From: Trichococcus ilyis
GTDB taxonomy: Bacteria > Bacillota > Bacilli > Lactobacillales > Aerococcaceae
Direction: 5' to 3'
Length of the DNA stretch: 64,000 bases
Assembly (NCBI RefSeq): GCF_900109135.1
Contig: NZ_FNYT01000017.1
Span: 1 to 64,000, forward strand
A program made the translations under genes and the position numbers. Shown one piece after another: positions 1-9,185 of the stretch (position 1 is its first letter; each line of letters opens with the position of its first letter). The notes beneath the pieces were generated by a model, which had not been told where the DNA came from, did no database searches, and was given only the letters and a program-made list of their open reading frames with translations.

Positions 1-306
1 ACAGCCTCGATCCACGCGCCCAGCTCCGGCCAGCAGCCGGTAACAGGAGGAAGGAAAATTACCGGCACCACACCTCCGTCGAGAAGGGCGCTCACCGGAG
101 GAAAGCACCAGCTCCGACTAGGGGTGGCTTCGCCGGAGCAGAGGCGAGCGCAACACCATCACCTCCGCCGAGCCCGTGTTCGTCGGAGAACAGCCTCGAT
201 CCACGCGCCCAGCTCCGGCCAGCAGCCGGTAACAGGAGGAAGGAAAATTACCGGCACCACACCTCCGTTGAGAAGGGCGCTCACCGGAGGAAAGCACCAG
301 CTCCCG
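1..306. repeat. GC-rich direct repeat, 189-bp period, left array
   Basis: The first 117 bases recur almost unchanged at 190-306, giving one full unit (1-189) and a truncated second unit. The array may continue left of the window. The unit is built from CTCCGG/CCGGAG modules. Short blocks such as CCAGCTCCGGCCAGCA (20-35), CAGGAGGA and TTACCGGCA recur in reverse complement in the 198-bp units at 8533-9126, so both arrays belong to one family in opposite orientation. ORFs through the array are not coding in my view. Positions 329-435 hold only the promoter region of the next gene. Confidence 0.85.
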
Positions 307-313
307 CGCATAC

Positions 314-328
314 CTTAAAAAATGTCGG
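314..328 (+). promoter_or_regulatory. Putative AraC-type operator, site 1
   Basis: CTTAAAAAATGTCGG lies about 107 bp upstream of the GH2 start. The identical 15-mer occurs at 6902-6916 before the sugar symporter and a one-mismatch copy at 16226-16240 before the second GH3. A weak -10 (TAAACT, 372-377) begins 44 bp after the motif, the same distance as for the TATAAT at 6960. A CATGG at 347-351 also sits at the same offset as the one at 6935-6939. Binding by the AraC-type regulator at 9186-10301 is inferred. Confidence 0.55.
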
Positions 329-435
329 ATATAAGCAATCAAATGGCATGGAATCCACTCCGGAACAGGGCTAAACTGTAAAGTGACAGTGGGCAAACCC
401 ACGGATGAAAGCGCATACGAGAGAGGGCGGATAAA

Positions 436-2913
436 ATGATAGAGCAAAAATTCAATGACAACTGGAAATTCTGGGAGAACAAGGACTCATTTGCGTTGGT
501 GTGGAATGTGCCGGAAACTGCCAAGGAAGTAACGGTCCCGCATGATGCGATGTTCGAAAAGAAACCGCACGCGGACAGCCTGAACGGCGGCAACACCGGT
601 TATTACGATGGCGGATTCTATAACTACGTCAAGACGCTCCACGCGCCGGCCGATTACAAGGACAAGACGGTCATGCTGAAGTTCGAAGGCGTGTACATGA
701 ACGCCATGATCTACGTGAATGGCGAGTTGGCAGGGAAAAATATGTTCGGCTACTCGACTTTCTACGTGCCGCTGAACGCATTCCTACGCTACGGCGAAGA
801 GAACGAAATCCGCGTCCAGGTCCGCAACGGCGCGATGACGAACAGCCGCTGGTACTCGGGCGGGGGCATCTACCGCGATGTCTACCTGCTGGTTTCGGAT
901 GTGACGCACCTCGTGCCGGAAGGGATCCAGATCAAAACGGCGGAAGCCGACGAGACTTTGGCGGTGCTGGACATCGCGACGGAAGTGAAGACAAGGCAGT
1001 ATGCGCCGTGCCAATTGGTGTTGGAAAATGTGATCCGCGATGCGAACGGGAACGAAGTGGCGAAAGAACGATCGCCGTTTGTGCTGTTCGAACAGGAAGA
1101 ACGCGTCATCAAGCAGCGCGTGACCGTGGAAAATCCTGCTCGCTGGTCTGACGAAACGCCTAGCCTGTACACTTGCGAAAGCAAGCTGTACGCCGAGGGG
1201 GAATTGTTGGACGAAGCGGAGACGACTTTCGGCATCCGGACGCTGCAGGTGGACGCGAAACGCGGCTTGCGCGTGAACGGCGAAACGGTGAAACTCCGCG
1301 GCGCCTGCATCCACCACGACAGCGGCCTGCTCGGGGCGGCGACGTACGAGGACGCCCAATTCCGTCAAGTCAAACGGCTGAAGGAAGCCGGCTTCAACGC
1401 AATCCGGATGTCCCATCAGCCGATGGCGCCTGCGATGCTGCGCGCCTGCGACCGTCTGGGCATGTACGTGATGGACGAAACATTCGACATGTGGAACCGG
1501 ATGAAATCCGACTATGATTATGGCCTCTACTTCCAGGAATGGTGGGAACGCGACGTGACAGCGATGGTCCGCAAGGATTACAACCATCCGGCGGTCATCC
1601 TTTATTCAGTCGGCAATGAAATTCCCGAAATCGGCCTGCCGCACGGAGCGAAAGTCTGCCATGAACTTTGCGCCAAAATCAAATCTTTGGACGACACCCG
1701 TTTCACCTTGGCGGGCATCAACGGCGTTTTTGCCGCAGGCGACAAGGTCGGCCAGATCGTCGGCGATGTCGTTTCGGATCTGCAGGAGAAAGGCGAGATC
1801 GAAGGCAACGTCAACGACTTCATTACGCTGATGGATGGCCACTTGGACGATATCGTCGTGCATCCGGCCATTTCGGAACGGTTGGAAACGGCCTGCAGCG
1901 CAACGGACATCGCGGGCTACAACTACATGACGGCCCGTTACGAGGGGGACAGCGTGGCCTACCCGAACCGCGTCATGGTCGGCAGCGAAACGTATCCGCC
2001 GGAAATCGCCCGCAACTGGGATCTGATCGAAAAACTGCCGCAGGTGATCGGCGATTTCACCTGGACCGGCTGGGATTATCTGGGCGAAGCGGGCATTGGT
2101 GTGCCGGCTTATCAATGGGGCGAGGGCGGTTTTGGAGCCAGATTCCCTAACCAATTGGCATATGTGGGGGATATCGACCTGACCGGTGTCCGTCGCCCGG
2201 CTTCCTACTTGCGCGAAATCGTCTTCGGTTTGCGGAATAATCCTTACATCACGGTCCAAAATCCGTACAGATACGGCCAGCACCTGATGAAAACGCCTTG
2301 GGTCATGAGCGACAATCTGTCCAGCTGGACTTGGCCAGGCTGCGAAGGCAAACCGGTGATCGTCGAAGTGTACGCGCCGGGAACGGAAGTCGAACTGTTC
2401 CGCAATGGCGAATCGTTGGGCAAACAAGCTGCCGGGAAAGCAGCAGGCTACCGCGCACTTTTTGAAACCGTCTATGAGCCGGGCATGCTGACAGCCGTCG
2501 CATACGAAAACGGTGCAGAGATCAGCCGCTTCGAGCTGGCGACTGCCGGAGCAGAGCGCAGACTGGTCTTCGGTCTGGAAGAAATCATGGAGGAACTCAT
2601 TTATGTTCCCGTCACTTATTGCGATGCAACCGGAACGGTCGCGACCGATGCCGACCAAACCATCCGCTTGGCTGTGTCCGGCGGGGCCGAACTGGTTGGC
2701 TTCGGCAGCGGCAATCCCCAACCGGAAACGACGCTTGAAAACGACGAGACGCAAACATTCAATGGCCAAGCGCTGATCATCCTCAAGAAAAATGGAGAAG
2801 CGGAGAACGTCGTCTTGACCCTGACGGCAGCGAACGGGGCTGTGGAGACTTTGGAACTGCAGCTGGCAGAATCGGAACTGGCGAGCCAAGGCTTCGCGTT
2901 CCAGGAGGCGTGA
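436..2913 (+). CDS. Glycoside hydrolase family 2 (beta-galactosidase-like)
   Basis: An 825-residue cytoplasmic exo-glycosidase of the GH2 type. The order is an N-terminal jelly-roll sugar-binding domain (about 1-180), an immunoglobulin-like domain, a TIM barrel, and C-terminal beta-sandwich domains. The acid/base sits in SVGNE (Glu395) and the nucleophile in VGSE (Glu518), a normal GH2 spacing. There is no signal peptide. The substrate could be a beta-galactoside, beta-glucuronide or beta-mannoside, and sequence alone does not settle it. It opens a unit with GH43 (4-bp gap) and GH3 (overlap), which suggests stepwise dismantling of one plant oligosaccharide. The likely operator is at 314-328. 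The start ATG at 436 follows a GAGAGGG ribosome site. Confidence 0.9.
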   Translation: MIEQKFNDNWKFWENKDSFALVWNVPETAKEVTVPHDAMFEKKPHADSLNGGNTGYYDGGFYNYVKTLHAPADYKDKTVMLKFEGVYMNAMIYVNGELAGKNMFGYSTFYVPLNAFLRYGEENEIRVQVRNGAMTNSRWYSGGGIYRDVYLLVSDVTHLVPEGIQIKTAEADETLAVLDIATEVKTRQYAPCQLVLENVIRDANGNEVAKERSPFVLFEQEERVIKQRVTVENPARWSDETPSLYTCESKLYAEGELLDEAETTFGIRTLQVDAKRGLRVNGETVKLRGACIHHDSGLLGAATYEDAQFRQVKRLKEAGFNAIRMSHQPMAPAMLRACDRLGMYVMDETFDMWNRMKSDYDYGLYFQEWWERDVTAMVRKDYNHPAVILYSVGNEIPEIGLPHGAKVCHELCAKIKSLDDTRFTLAGINGVFAAGDKVGQIVGDVVSDLQEKGEIEGNVNDFITLMDGHLDDIVVHPAISERLETACSATDIAGYNYMTARYEGDSVAYPNRVMVGSETYPPEIARNWDLIEKLPQVIGDFTWTGWDYLGEAGIGVPAYQWGEGGFGARFPNQLAYVGDIDLTGVRRPASYLREIVFGLRNNPYITVQNPYRYGQHLMKTPWVMSDNLSSWTWPGCEGKPVIVEVYAPGTEVELFRNGESLGKQAAGKAAGYRALFETVYEPGMLTAVAYENGAEISRFELATAGAERRLVFGLEEIMEELIYVPVTYCDATGTVATDADQTIRLAVSGGAELVGFGSGNPQPETTLENDETQTFNGQALIILKKNGEAENVVLTLTAANGAVETLELQLAESELASQGFAFQEA

Positions 2914-2917
2914 TGCG

Positions 2918-4588
2918 ATGATCAAGAATCCGATTTTGCCGGGCTTCTACCCGGATCCATCGATTTGCCGGGTTGAGGATGATTTCTATCTCGTGACCTC
3001 CAGTTTCAGTTATTTCCCGGGCGTTCCGATTTTCCACAGCAAGGATCTGGAGCAATGGGAACAGATCGGCCATGTGCTCGATCGGCCGGAACAGTTGCCG
3101 CTCACGCATGAGATGATTTCGGCGGGCATTTTTGCCCCGACCATCCGCTATCATGACGGCACGTTTTATATGATCACGACCAACATGAGCATGGGCGTCG
3201 TCAATTTTGTCGTCACGGCTGAGGATCCGGCCGGGCCTTGGTCGGAGATGCACATCATCCAAGGCGCGGACGGCATCGATCCTTCCCTGTTCTGGGACGA
3301 TGACGGAAAATGCTACTACACCGGGACGACCCGTTTTGATGACGAAGCCGGGTCCAGGCAAGGCATCTGGTGTTCCGAGATCGATTTGGCCACATTCGAA
3401 CTGGTCGGCGAGCGCCGCATCATCGGGACGGGGGCGCAGCGGGATGCGGAAGCTCCGGAAGGCCCGCATTTGTACAAGAAAGACGGCTATTATTATCTGA
3501 TGATTGCGGAAGGCGGGACGGAACATTTCCATGCGGTCACGATCAGCCGTAGCCGGTCGATTTTTGGGGAATATGAAAATCACCAAGGCAATCCGATCCT
3601 GACCCACCGCCACCTCGGCAAAGGCTTCCCGATCTGGAATGTCGGCCACGGGGATCTGGTCGAACTGGAGAACGGCGACTGGTACATGGTCTGCCTCGGT
3701 TCGCGACTGGCTGAGGGGCAGCACAAACTGTTGGGCCGCGAAACGTTCCTCGTGCCGGTAGTCTGGGAAGACGGCTGGCCCGTCGTCAGCAAAGGCACCG
3801 GTAAAGTCGAGTGGAGCTATCCCTCGCCCGGCTTGCCGGATTGGCAACCGCAAACGCGGGCGGCCAATGATTTCAGGCAGCCCGTTGTGGAGAATTTCGA
3901 CAATGCGCTGGGCTTCGAATGGAATTTTCTGGGCACACCCCGGCAAGATTTCGCCAAGGTGGAGGACGGCTGTCTGCGTCTGACACTGCTGAAAAATGCG
4001 ACAGTGCCGTGGGAATTCGACAACACCGACGGCAGCGTCTTCAGCCGCATCGCAACGATCGGCAAGACGAAAGAGAACGTCAGCTTCGTCGGCAGACGCC
4101 AGCAGCACCTGGGTTTCGAGGCAACGGTCACTGTCCGATTTTCGCCGGAAGAAAGCGAGACGGCGGGCATCGTGATCCTGCAGAATGACGCGAACCAACT
4201 GCGCCTGGAAATTGCGAAAAACCAAGAGGACGGTCCCGTCGTAAGATGTATGCAGGTAGTATCGCACTATGATCAGGAAGGCATCCAGCATTTCAGCGAA
4301 ACCCAGCTCGGCGAAGTTCCTGCGGATTCCTTGCAATCTGACTTTATGCTGCGGGTGAAAGGAACGGGTGCGCGCTACAGCTTTTATGCGGGCAGAAGCG
4401 CAGAGCGGCTGGAGCCGGTTGCGGAAAGTGTGGACGGATCCTTCCTGGGTTCGGAAACAGCCGGCGGTTTTGTCGGCGCCTATATCGGGCTGTTCGCTTC
4501 CGGAAACGGGCAAACGAAAGAGAAATACGCAGCGTTCGAAACCTTCAGCTACGAGGGTTTCGATCAGGAAGGGGAACAACAGCGATGA
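2918..4588 (+). CDS. Glycoside hydrolase family 43 (beta-xylosidase / arabinofuranosidase type)
   Basis: A 556-residue enzyme with an N-terminal five-bladed propeller (about 1-310) and a C-terminal beta-sandwich typical of XynB-like GH43 proteins. The three expected acidic residues are visible: Asp13 in FYPDPS, Asp121 in GIDPSLF and Glu181 in EAPEGPH. The family hydrolyses xylo- or arabino-oligosaccharides with inversion. There is no signal peptide, so action on imported oligomers is likely. It starts 4 bp after the GH2 stop and its stop overlaps the GH3 start (ATGATGG), so the three genes are translationally linked. The exact substrate is uncertain. Confidence 0.9.
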   Translation: MIKNPILPGFYPDPSICRVEDDFYLVTSSFSYFPGVPIFHSKDLEQWEQIGHVLDRPEQLPLTHEMISAGIFAPTIRYHDGTFYMITTNMSMGVVNFVVTAEDPAGPWSEMHIIQGADGIDPSLFWDDDGKCYYTGTTRFDDEAGSRQGIWCSEIDLATFELVGERRIIGTGAQRDAEAPEGPHLYKKDGYYYLMIAEGGTEHFHAVTISRSRSIFGEYENHQGNPILTHRHLGKGFPIWNVGHGDLVELENGDWYMVCLGSRLAEGQHKLLGRETFLVPVVWEDGWPVVSKGTGKVEWSYPSPGLPDWQPQTRAANDFRQPVVENFDNALGFEWNFLGTPRQDFAKVEDGCLRLTLLKNATVPWEFDNTDGSVFSRIATIGKTKENVSFVGRRQQHLGFEATVTVRFSPEESETAGIVILQNDANQLRLEIAKNQEDGPVVRCMQVVSHYDQEGIQHFSETQLGEVPADSLQSDFMLRVKGTGARYSFYAGRSAERLEPVAESVDGSFLGSETAGGFVGAYIGLFASGNGQTKEKYAAFETFSYEGFDQEGEQQR

Positions 4589-6777
4589 TGGATGTGCAGA
4601 CGCAAAAAATCGAAACGTTGCTTGCGGAAATGACTTTGGAGGAAAAAATCGGCCAGCTGCAGCAATGCGGCCCGTCCCTGGTGGGCGCTTTCGAGGTCAG
4701 TTTCGAGGAACTGCTGGACATGATGTTCGACGGACGGATCAGCCAGGAAGAGTTCGGCAAACTGATGAGCACGGCCGAACAGGATTTCCATGAGGAGGAC
4801 CTCCGCGCCGGAAAGATCGGTTCGTACAATGGCGTCGGCGATGCCCTGACGGCGAACCGGCTGCAGAAAATCGCCGTCGAGGAAACCCGCTTGGGCATCC
4901 CTTTGCTGTTCGGCTATGATGTCATCCACGGTTTCCGGACGGTGACGCCGATTCCGTTGGCGGAAAGCTGCGCCTGGGATCCGGCTTTGTGGCAGCGTAC
5001 GGCCAGGATGTCCGCGCAAGAAGCTACGGCGGCTGGCGTCCATATGACGTTCGCGCCGATGGTCGATGTCGCCAAGGATGCCCGTTGGGGACGCGTCAGC
5101 GAAGGGGCAGGCGAGGACACGTTGCTGAACGGCGACTACGGCGCAGCCAAAGTCCGCGGGTTCCAGGGCGACGATCTGGCGCAAACGGATGCGCTGGTCG
5201 CTTGCCTAAAACACTTTTCGGCCTACGGTGCCGGAGAAGCGGGCAAGGATTACAATCGGGTCGACATGTCGCTGCAACGGTTGTGGGAAGAGTATCTGCC
5301 GGCCTACAAAGCCTGCATTGATGCGGGAGCGCGGGCGGTCATGCCGGCTTTCAACGATCTCAACGGCGTGCCGTGCACGGTGAACGACTGGCTGCTGCGC
5401 GCTGTTCTGCGCGACGAATGGGGCTTCGACGGCGTCACGGTGAGCGATGCGAATGCGATCGCGGAGTGCGTCAACCATGGCGTCGCGGCGGATCGGCAGG
5501 ATGCGGCCAAACAGGCGCTGCAGGCGGGGGTCGATATCGACATGACTTCGAATGCCTACTCGGAGAATCTTCAAGGCTTGATCGAAGCCGGGGAAGTCGC
5601 GGAGGCTTTATTGGACGAAGCCGTCCAGCGCATCCTCAAACTCAAATTCGAATTGGGCCTGTTCGATCAGCCTTACCGGACGGATGCGGAAAAAGAAAAA
5701 TTGACTTTGGTGAAGCCGGAATACCGGGCGCTTGCCCGCGAAGCCGCGGCCAAATCGATGGTGCTGCTGAAGAACGAAGGCATCCTGCCGCTGCAGCCGC
5801 AGCAGAAGATCGCCGTGATCGGCGGCTTGGCGGATGATGCCGGCCAGATGACCGGCGCCTGGGCCATCGGAGCGCTCGGGGAAGATTGCGTCAGCCTGAC
5901 CCAAGCCTTGGATGCGCAGGGGATTGCTTACGCGTACCATCCCGGCATCATCGACGGAAGCGTGGCTGCGGATGCGGTCAACCAGGCAGTCGAGACGGCC
6001 GATGTGGTGATTTTGGCGATCGGCGAGCAAAAGGAAGAGAGCGGCGAGGCCGCCAGCAAAGCCGACATTTCCTTGCCGGCGATCCAGCTGGAACTGGCGG
6101 AGACGCTTGTCCGGACTGGAAAACCTGTTGTGGCTGTGCTGTTCAACGGCCGACCATTGGCGATCCCGACGCTTGCCGAACAGGTCCCCGCGATCCTGGA
6201 AGCTTGGCATCCTGGTCTGGAAGCCGGCAACGCGATTCTGGATCTTCTCTACGGAACGGTGAATCCGAGCGCCAAACTGACGACGACCTTCCCGCACACG
6301 ACGGGCCAATGCCCGCTGTATTATGATCACATTGCCACCGGACGCCCCGGCGGAAAATCGAAATTCACTTCCAAATATTTGGACACGCCGCTTGAACCGG
6401 TCTATCCGTTCGGCTTCGGCTTGAGCTATACGACATTTGCCTACAGCGACCTGTGGGCGGAAAAAAGGGCGGATGCGGTCCGGCTCACGGTCACCTTAAA
6501 AAACAGCGGAAACCGCGCGGGCGAAGAAATCGTCCAATGCTACGTGCAGGACAAAGTCGCGAAACGGGCGCGGCCGGTCAAACGCTTGGCAGCCTACCGT
6601 AAGGTTTTGCTGCAGCCGGGCGAAGCGGTCGCGGTGGAGTTTGCGGTGCCTTTCGAAAAATTGGGCTACTACGACCAACGCATGGAGTTTGTTCTGGAGT
6701 CCGGCGCATTCACGTTTTTTGTGGGCGGAAACTCCAGGGATAATCTTGCGGAAACAGTCGATCTGCGTTTCGGATGA
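4585..6777 (+). CDS. Glycoside hydrolase family 3 (BglX-like beta-glucosidase/xylosidase)
   Basis: A 730-residue three-domain GH3: TIM barrel (about 1-330), alpha/beta sandwich (about 370-600) and C-terminal fibronectin-like domain. The nucleophile is Asp288 in the VSDANAI motif. E. coli BglX is periplasmic with a signal peptide, whereas this protein begins directly with the catalytic domain and should be cytoplasmic. Likely substrates are beta-glucosides or beta-xylosides released by the two enzymes before it. The ATG overlaps the GH43 stop by 4 bp. A hairpin terminator follows at once, so this is the last gene of the unit. Confidence 0.9.
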   Translation: MMDVQTQKIETLLAEMTLEEKIGQLQQCGPSLVGAFEVSFEELLDMMFDGRISQEEFGKLMSTAEQDFHEEDLRAGKIGSYNGVGDALTANRLQKIAVEETRLGIPLLFGYDVIHGFRTVTPIPLAESCAWDPALWQRTARMSAQEATAAGVHMTFAPMVDVAKDARWGRVSEGAGEDTLLNGDYGAAKVRGFQGDDLAQTDALVACLKHFSAYGAGEAGKDYNRVDMSLQRLWEEYLPAYKACIDAGARAVMPAFNDLNGVPCTVNDWLLRAVLRDEWGFDGVTVSDANAIAECVNHGVAADRQDAAKQALQAGVDIDMTSNAYSENLQGLIEAGEVAEALLDEAVQRILKLKFELGLFDQPYRTDAEKEKLTLVKPEYRALAREAAAKSMVLLKNEGILPLQPQQKIAVIGGLADDAGQMTGAWAIGALGEDCVSLTQALDAQGIAYAYHPGIIDGSVAADAVNQAVETADVVILAIGEQKEESGEAASKADISLPAIQLELAETLVRTGKPVVAVLFNGRPLAIPTLAEQVPAILEAWHPGLEAGNAILDLLYGTVNPSAKLTTTFPHTTGQCPLYYDHIATGRPGGKSKFTSKYLDTPLEPVYPFGFGLSYTTFAYSDLWAEKRADAVRLTVTLKNSGNRAGEEIVQCYVQDKVAKRARPVKRLAAYRKVLLQPGEAVAVEFAVPFEKLGYYDQRMEFVLESGAFTFFVGGNSRDNLAETVDLRFG

Positions 6778-6783
6778 ATGGGA

Positions 6784-6821
6784 AAGGCGCGCTGAAGAAA
6801 TATCGGCTGCGCCTTGTTTTT
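6784..6821 (+). terminator. Rho-independent terminator after GH3
   Basis: The perfect stem AAGGCGC/GCGCCTT (6784-6790 with 6809-6815) is followed by GTTTTTC. It separates the three-enzyme unit from the symporter gene, which has its own promoter. Confidence 0.75.
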
Positions 6822-6901
6822 CATTCCGAATAGAAACTTTACGCTCGTAAAATCTTTTTAAATAAACAAAGAAAACCCTTTCCAGAATATGGATAAGTCA
6901 C

Positions 6902-6965
6902 CTTAAAAAATGTCGGTTTATCAGTAAATAATAACATGGTCGTTTGGAAAGCGGTTTACTATAAT
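6902..6965 (+). promoter_or_regulatory. Promoter of the sugar symporter with putative AraC-type operator, site 2
   Basis: The operator-like CTTAAAAAATGTCGG is at 6902-6916. A consensus TATAAT is at 6960-6965 with only a poor -35 (TGGTCG, 6937-6942), the usual design of an activator-dependent promoter. A cre-like core, GGAAAGCGGTTTAC at 6946-6959, touches the -10 but misses the cre consensus at three positions, so CcpA control is only a possibility. Confidence 0.6.
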
Positions 6966-7005
6966 AACAGTATCAAGCTTGATAGAAAAAAAGGAGTGAT
7001 ACTTT

Positions 7006-8430
7006 ATGGCAGAAAAGACAGAAGCAACAGTGTTGGTGGAAAAAGCAACAAATGCGCCAAAAGAAAAAGTCAGCAGCCTCTTCGCCTGGTCGCACGCTAC
7101 GTCAGTAAGTGGAACCGCTATGTTGATAGCAGCTATTATCGGAAGTTATTTCTCAGTATATATGACGGACACAATGATGATTCCGGCAGCGGCAGCATCG
7201 ATGATCATGTTCGTGGCGACTTTATGGGACGCGATCAATGACCCGATGATGGGCGTGATCGCCGACCGAACCAAATCAAGATGGGGACGCTATCGCCCGT
7301 ATTTTGTCGTCGCACCGATCCTGTTGACCATCTTCGGGACACTGATCTGGCTGAATCCCGACTTCTCGACGAACGGCAAAATCATCTATGTGCTGTTGAC
7401 CTACATCGGCTACGGCATGACGGTCACGATGTATACGATGCCGCAGATGGCCATTTTGCCTGCGCACGTCAAAACCGATGAACAGCGCAACCGGGTCATC
7501 ATGATGGGAGCCGGCGCTACCGCAGTCATGTTCACGATCGGTTCATCCTTCACGCCACAAATGAAAGCGTTCTTTGAAGGCGCGTTCGGCGTTTCGAACG
7601 GCTACATCCCGTTGATGATCGTGCTGGGCTTGATTTCCTGCATTTCGTTCTGGGGCTTGTTCGCAACCGGAAAAGAAAAATACATCGCCCCTGTCAGCGA
7701 CACTTCGGTTTGGGGAGATATGAAAAAAATCCTGCGCCATAAAGAACTGACGCCATTCGTCGTCGTTTGGATCATGGCTTCGATGGGATACGGCTTGATG
7801 TTCGCCAGTTCCGTGTTCTACGTCATGTATTACTTGGTCCGTCCGGATCTGATCTCCGTCTACATGCTGGTCGTTTCCATGGGCGCTTTGGTATCGATGG
7901 TTGTCCTGATGCCGATCTGCCTACGCATCTTCAAAACGGCCCAAAAAACGTTGGTGGTCACGCAATTGATCGCGATTGCTTGCTACGTGACGCTGTTCTT
8001 CGTCGGAAACAAAAATATGATGCTTCTTTATGTGATCACGTTCATCGCTACTTCCGTCGCTTCCATGTCGAATGCGTTGGTCAACGTACTGGTGAATGAT
8101 GCCATCGACTATGTGCAATTCAAGGACGGCATCTCTGCAAACGGCGTCATCTCTTCCATCAAAGGCTTTGCTCAAAAATGTGGAAATACCGTGACGAACT
8201 CAGGTATTCTGGCTGTGCTTGCTTGGGCGGGCTACAGAGCCGGTGAAATCGGCAACCAACCGGCGAGCACGATGTTCGCCATCAACTTCCTGCGTTTCGG
8301 TGCGCCAGCCATTATCGGCGGTATCCTGCTGATCGCTTTGCGTTTCAATCCGGTCGAAAAACACCGCGCGGATATCCAAGCGATGAAAGATCTGATCCGC
8401 GACCACAGCGAAGACAACCACGAAGTGTGA
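7006..8430 (+). CDS. GPH-family sugar:cation symporter (MelB/XynP-like MFS)
   Basis: A 474-residue integral membrane protein with about 12 hydrophobic segments. The GPH signature is visible at about 65-105 (DAINDPMMGVIADRT followed by GRYRPYF). Family members import melibiose, glucuronides or xylo-oligosaccharides with Na+ or H+. Between the GH2-GH43-GH3 unit and the rhamnosidases, it is the obvious uptake route for their shared glycoside substrate. The ATG at 7006 follows AAAAAAGGAGTG. It is probably monocistronic, with a terminator at each end. Confidence 0.92.
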   Translation: MAEKTEATVLVEKATNAPKEKVSSLFAWSHATSVSGTAMLIAAIIGSYFSVYMTDTMMIPAAAASMIMFVATLWDAINDPMMGVIADRTKSRWGRYRPYFVVAPILLTIFGTLIWLNPDFSTNGKIIYVLLTYIGYGMTVTMYTMPQMAILPAHVKTDEQRNRVIMMGAGATAVMFTIGSSFTPQMKAFFEGAFGVSNGYIPLMIVLGLISCISFWGLFATGKEKYIAPVSDTSVWGDMKKILRHKELTPFVVVWIMASMGYGLMFASSVFYVMYYLVRPDLISVYMLVVSMGALVSMVVLMPICLRIFKTAQKTLVVTQLIAIACYVTLFFVGNKNMMLLYVITFIATSVASMSNALVNVLVNDAIDYVQFKDGISANGVISSIKGFAQKCGNTVTNSGILAVLAWAGYRAGEIGNQPASTMFAINFLRFGAPAIIGGILLIALRFNPVEKHRADIQAMKDLIRDHSEDNHEV

Positions 8431-8451
8431 TGAACGGTAATTTTTAGCCTT

Positions 8452-8490
8452 AAAAAGGGTGCTGTCTCCAAAAGGGGCAGCACCTGTCTT
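8452..8490 (+). terminator. Terminator after the symporter gene
   Basis: The stem GGTGCTGtCTCC / GGGGCAGCACC (about 8458-8484) follows the stop by 27 bp. The same GCTGTCTC...GAGGCAGC-like core recurs in hairpins at 19094-19120 and 34141-34164. Confidence 0.7.
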
Positions 8491-8532
8491 GGTTTATTGT
8501 GGCCGCGGGTGCGGCCGAGCCGTTACAAGGGT

Positions 8533-9126
8533 TACAACTCCGGTGAATGATTCTCTCACCGGAGTTGCGGTTGCCGGTAACGTTTGTCCTCCTGCGAGCG
8601 AATGCTGGCCGGAGCTGGATCCCCGGTCGCAGGCTGTCCTCCGGCGAACAAAATCTCGTCGGAGGTGAAGACTTTGCGCTCGCATCAGCTCCGGCGTGGG
8701 GATTCCCGCCGGAGATCCGGTCGGGGCGCTTCTTCCTCCGGTGAACGATCTTCTCACAGGAGTTGCGGTTGCCGGTAACGTTTGTCCTCCTGCGAGCGAA
8801 TGCTGGCCGGAGCTGGATCCCCGGTCGCAGGCTGTCCTCCGGCGAACAAAGTCTCGTCGGAGGTGAAGACTTTGCGCTCGCGTCAGCTCCGGCGTGGGGG
8901 TTCCCGCCGGGGATCAGGTCGGGGCGCTTCTTCCTCCGGTGAACGATCCTCTCACCGGAGTTGCGGTTGCCGGTATCAGGTTGTCCTCCGGCGAGCGAAT
9001 GCTGGCCGGAGCTGGATTCCCGGTCGCAGGCTGTCCTCCGGCGAACAAAGTCTCGTCGGAGGTGGAGATTTTGCGCTCGCGTCAGCTCCGGCGTGGGGGT
9101 TCCCGCCGGAGGTCCGGCCCCCCGCG
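8533..9126. repeat. Three tandem 198-bp GC-rich units, right array
   Basis: Equivalent positions fall exactly 198 bp apart (AGTTGCGG at 8563, 8761 and 8959). The units are nearly identical, with scattered substitutions and CCGGAG/CTCCGG modules throughout. The reverse complement matches the left array at 1-306 in several blocks. Because 198 is a multiple of three, reading frames stay open across the array on the minus strand, but no homologous protein or suitable ribosome site is seen. The remainder of 8431-9185 holds only the flanking terminators. Confidence 0.9.
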
Positions 9127-9140
9127 CGGGTGCCGAAGAG

Positions 9141-9170
9141 CAAAAAGAAGCCGCCCCGAAGCGGGACGGC
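9141..9170 (-). terminator. Terminator of the AraC-type gene
   Basis: On the minus strand the stem GCCGTCCCG/CGGGGCGGC is followed by TTCTTTTT, just past the regulator stop codon at 9186. Confidence 0.75.
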
Positions 9171-9185
9171 CTGGATGTTATCAGT

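Noticed and set aside
118-447. Short ORFs inside the left repeat array (118-447 minus, 124-318 plus)
   Set aside because: They lie wholly or largely in repeated GC-rich DNA, lack ribosome sites and show no recognisable protein.
8533-9126. CRISPR array
   Set aside because: Units are 198 bp, directly abutting, and without short repeats separated by unique spacers. There are no cas genes.
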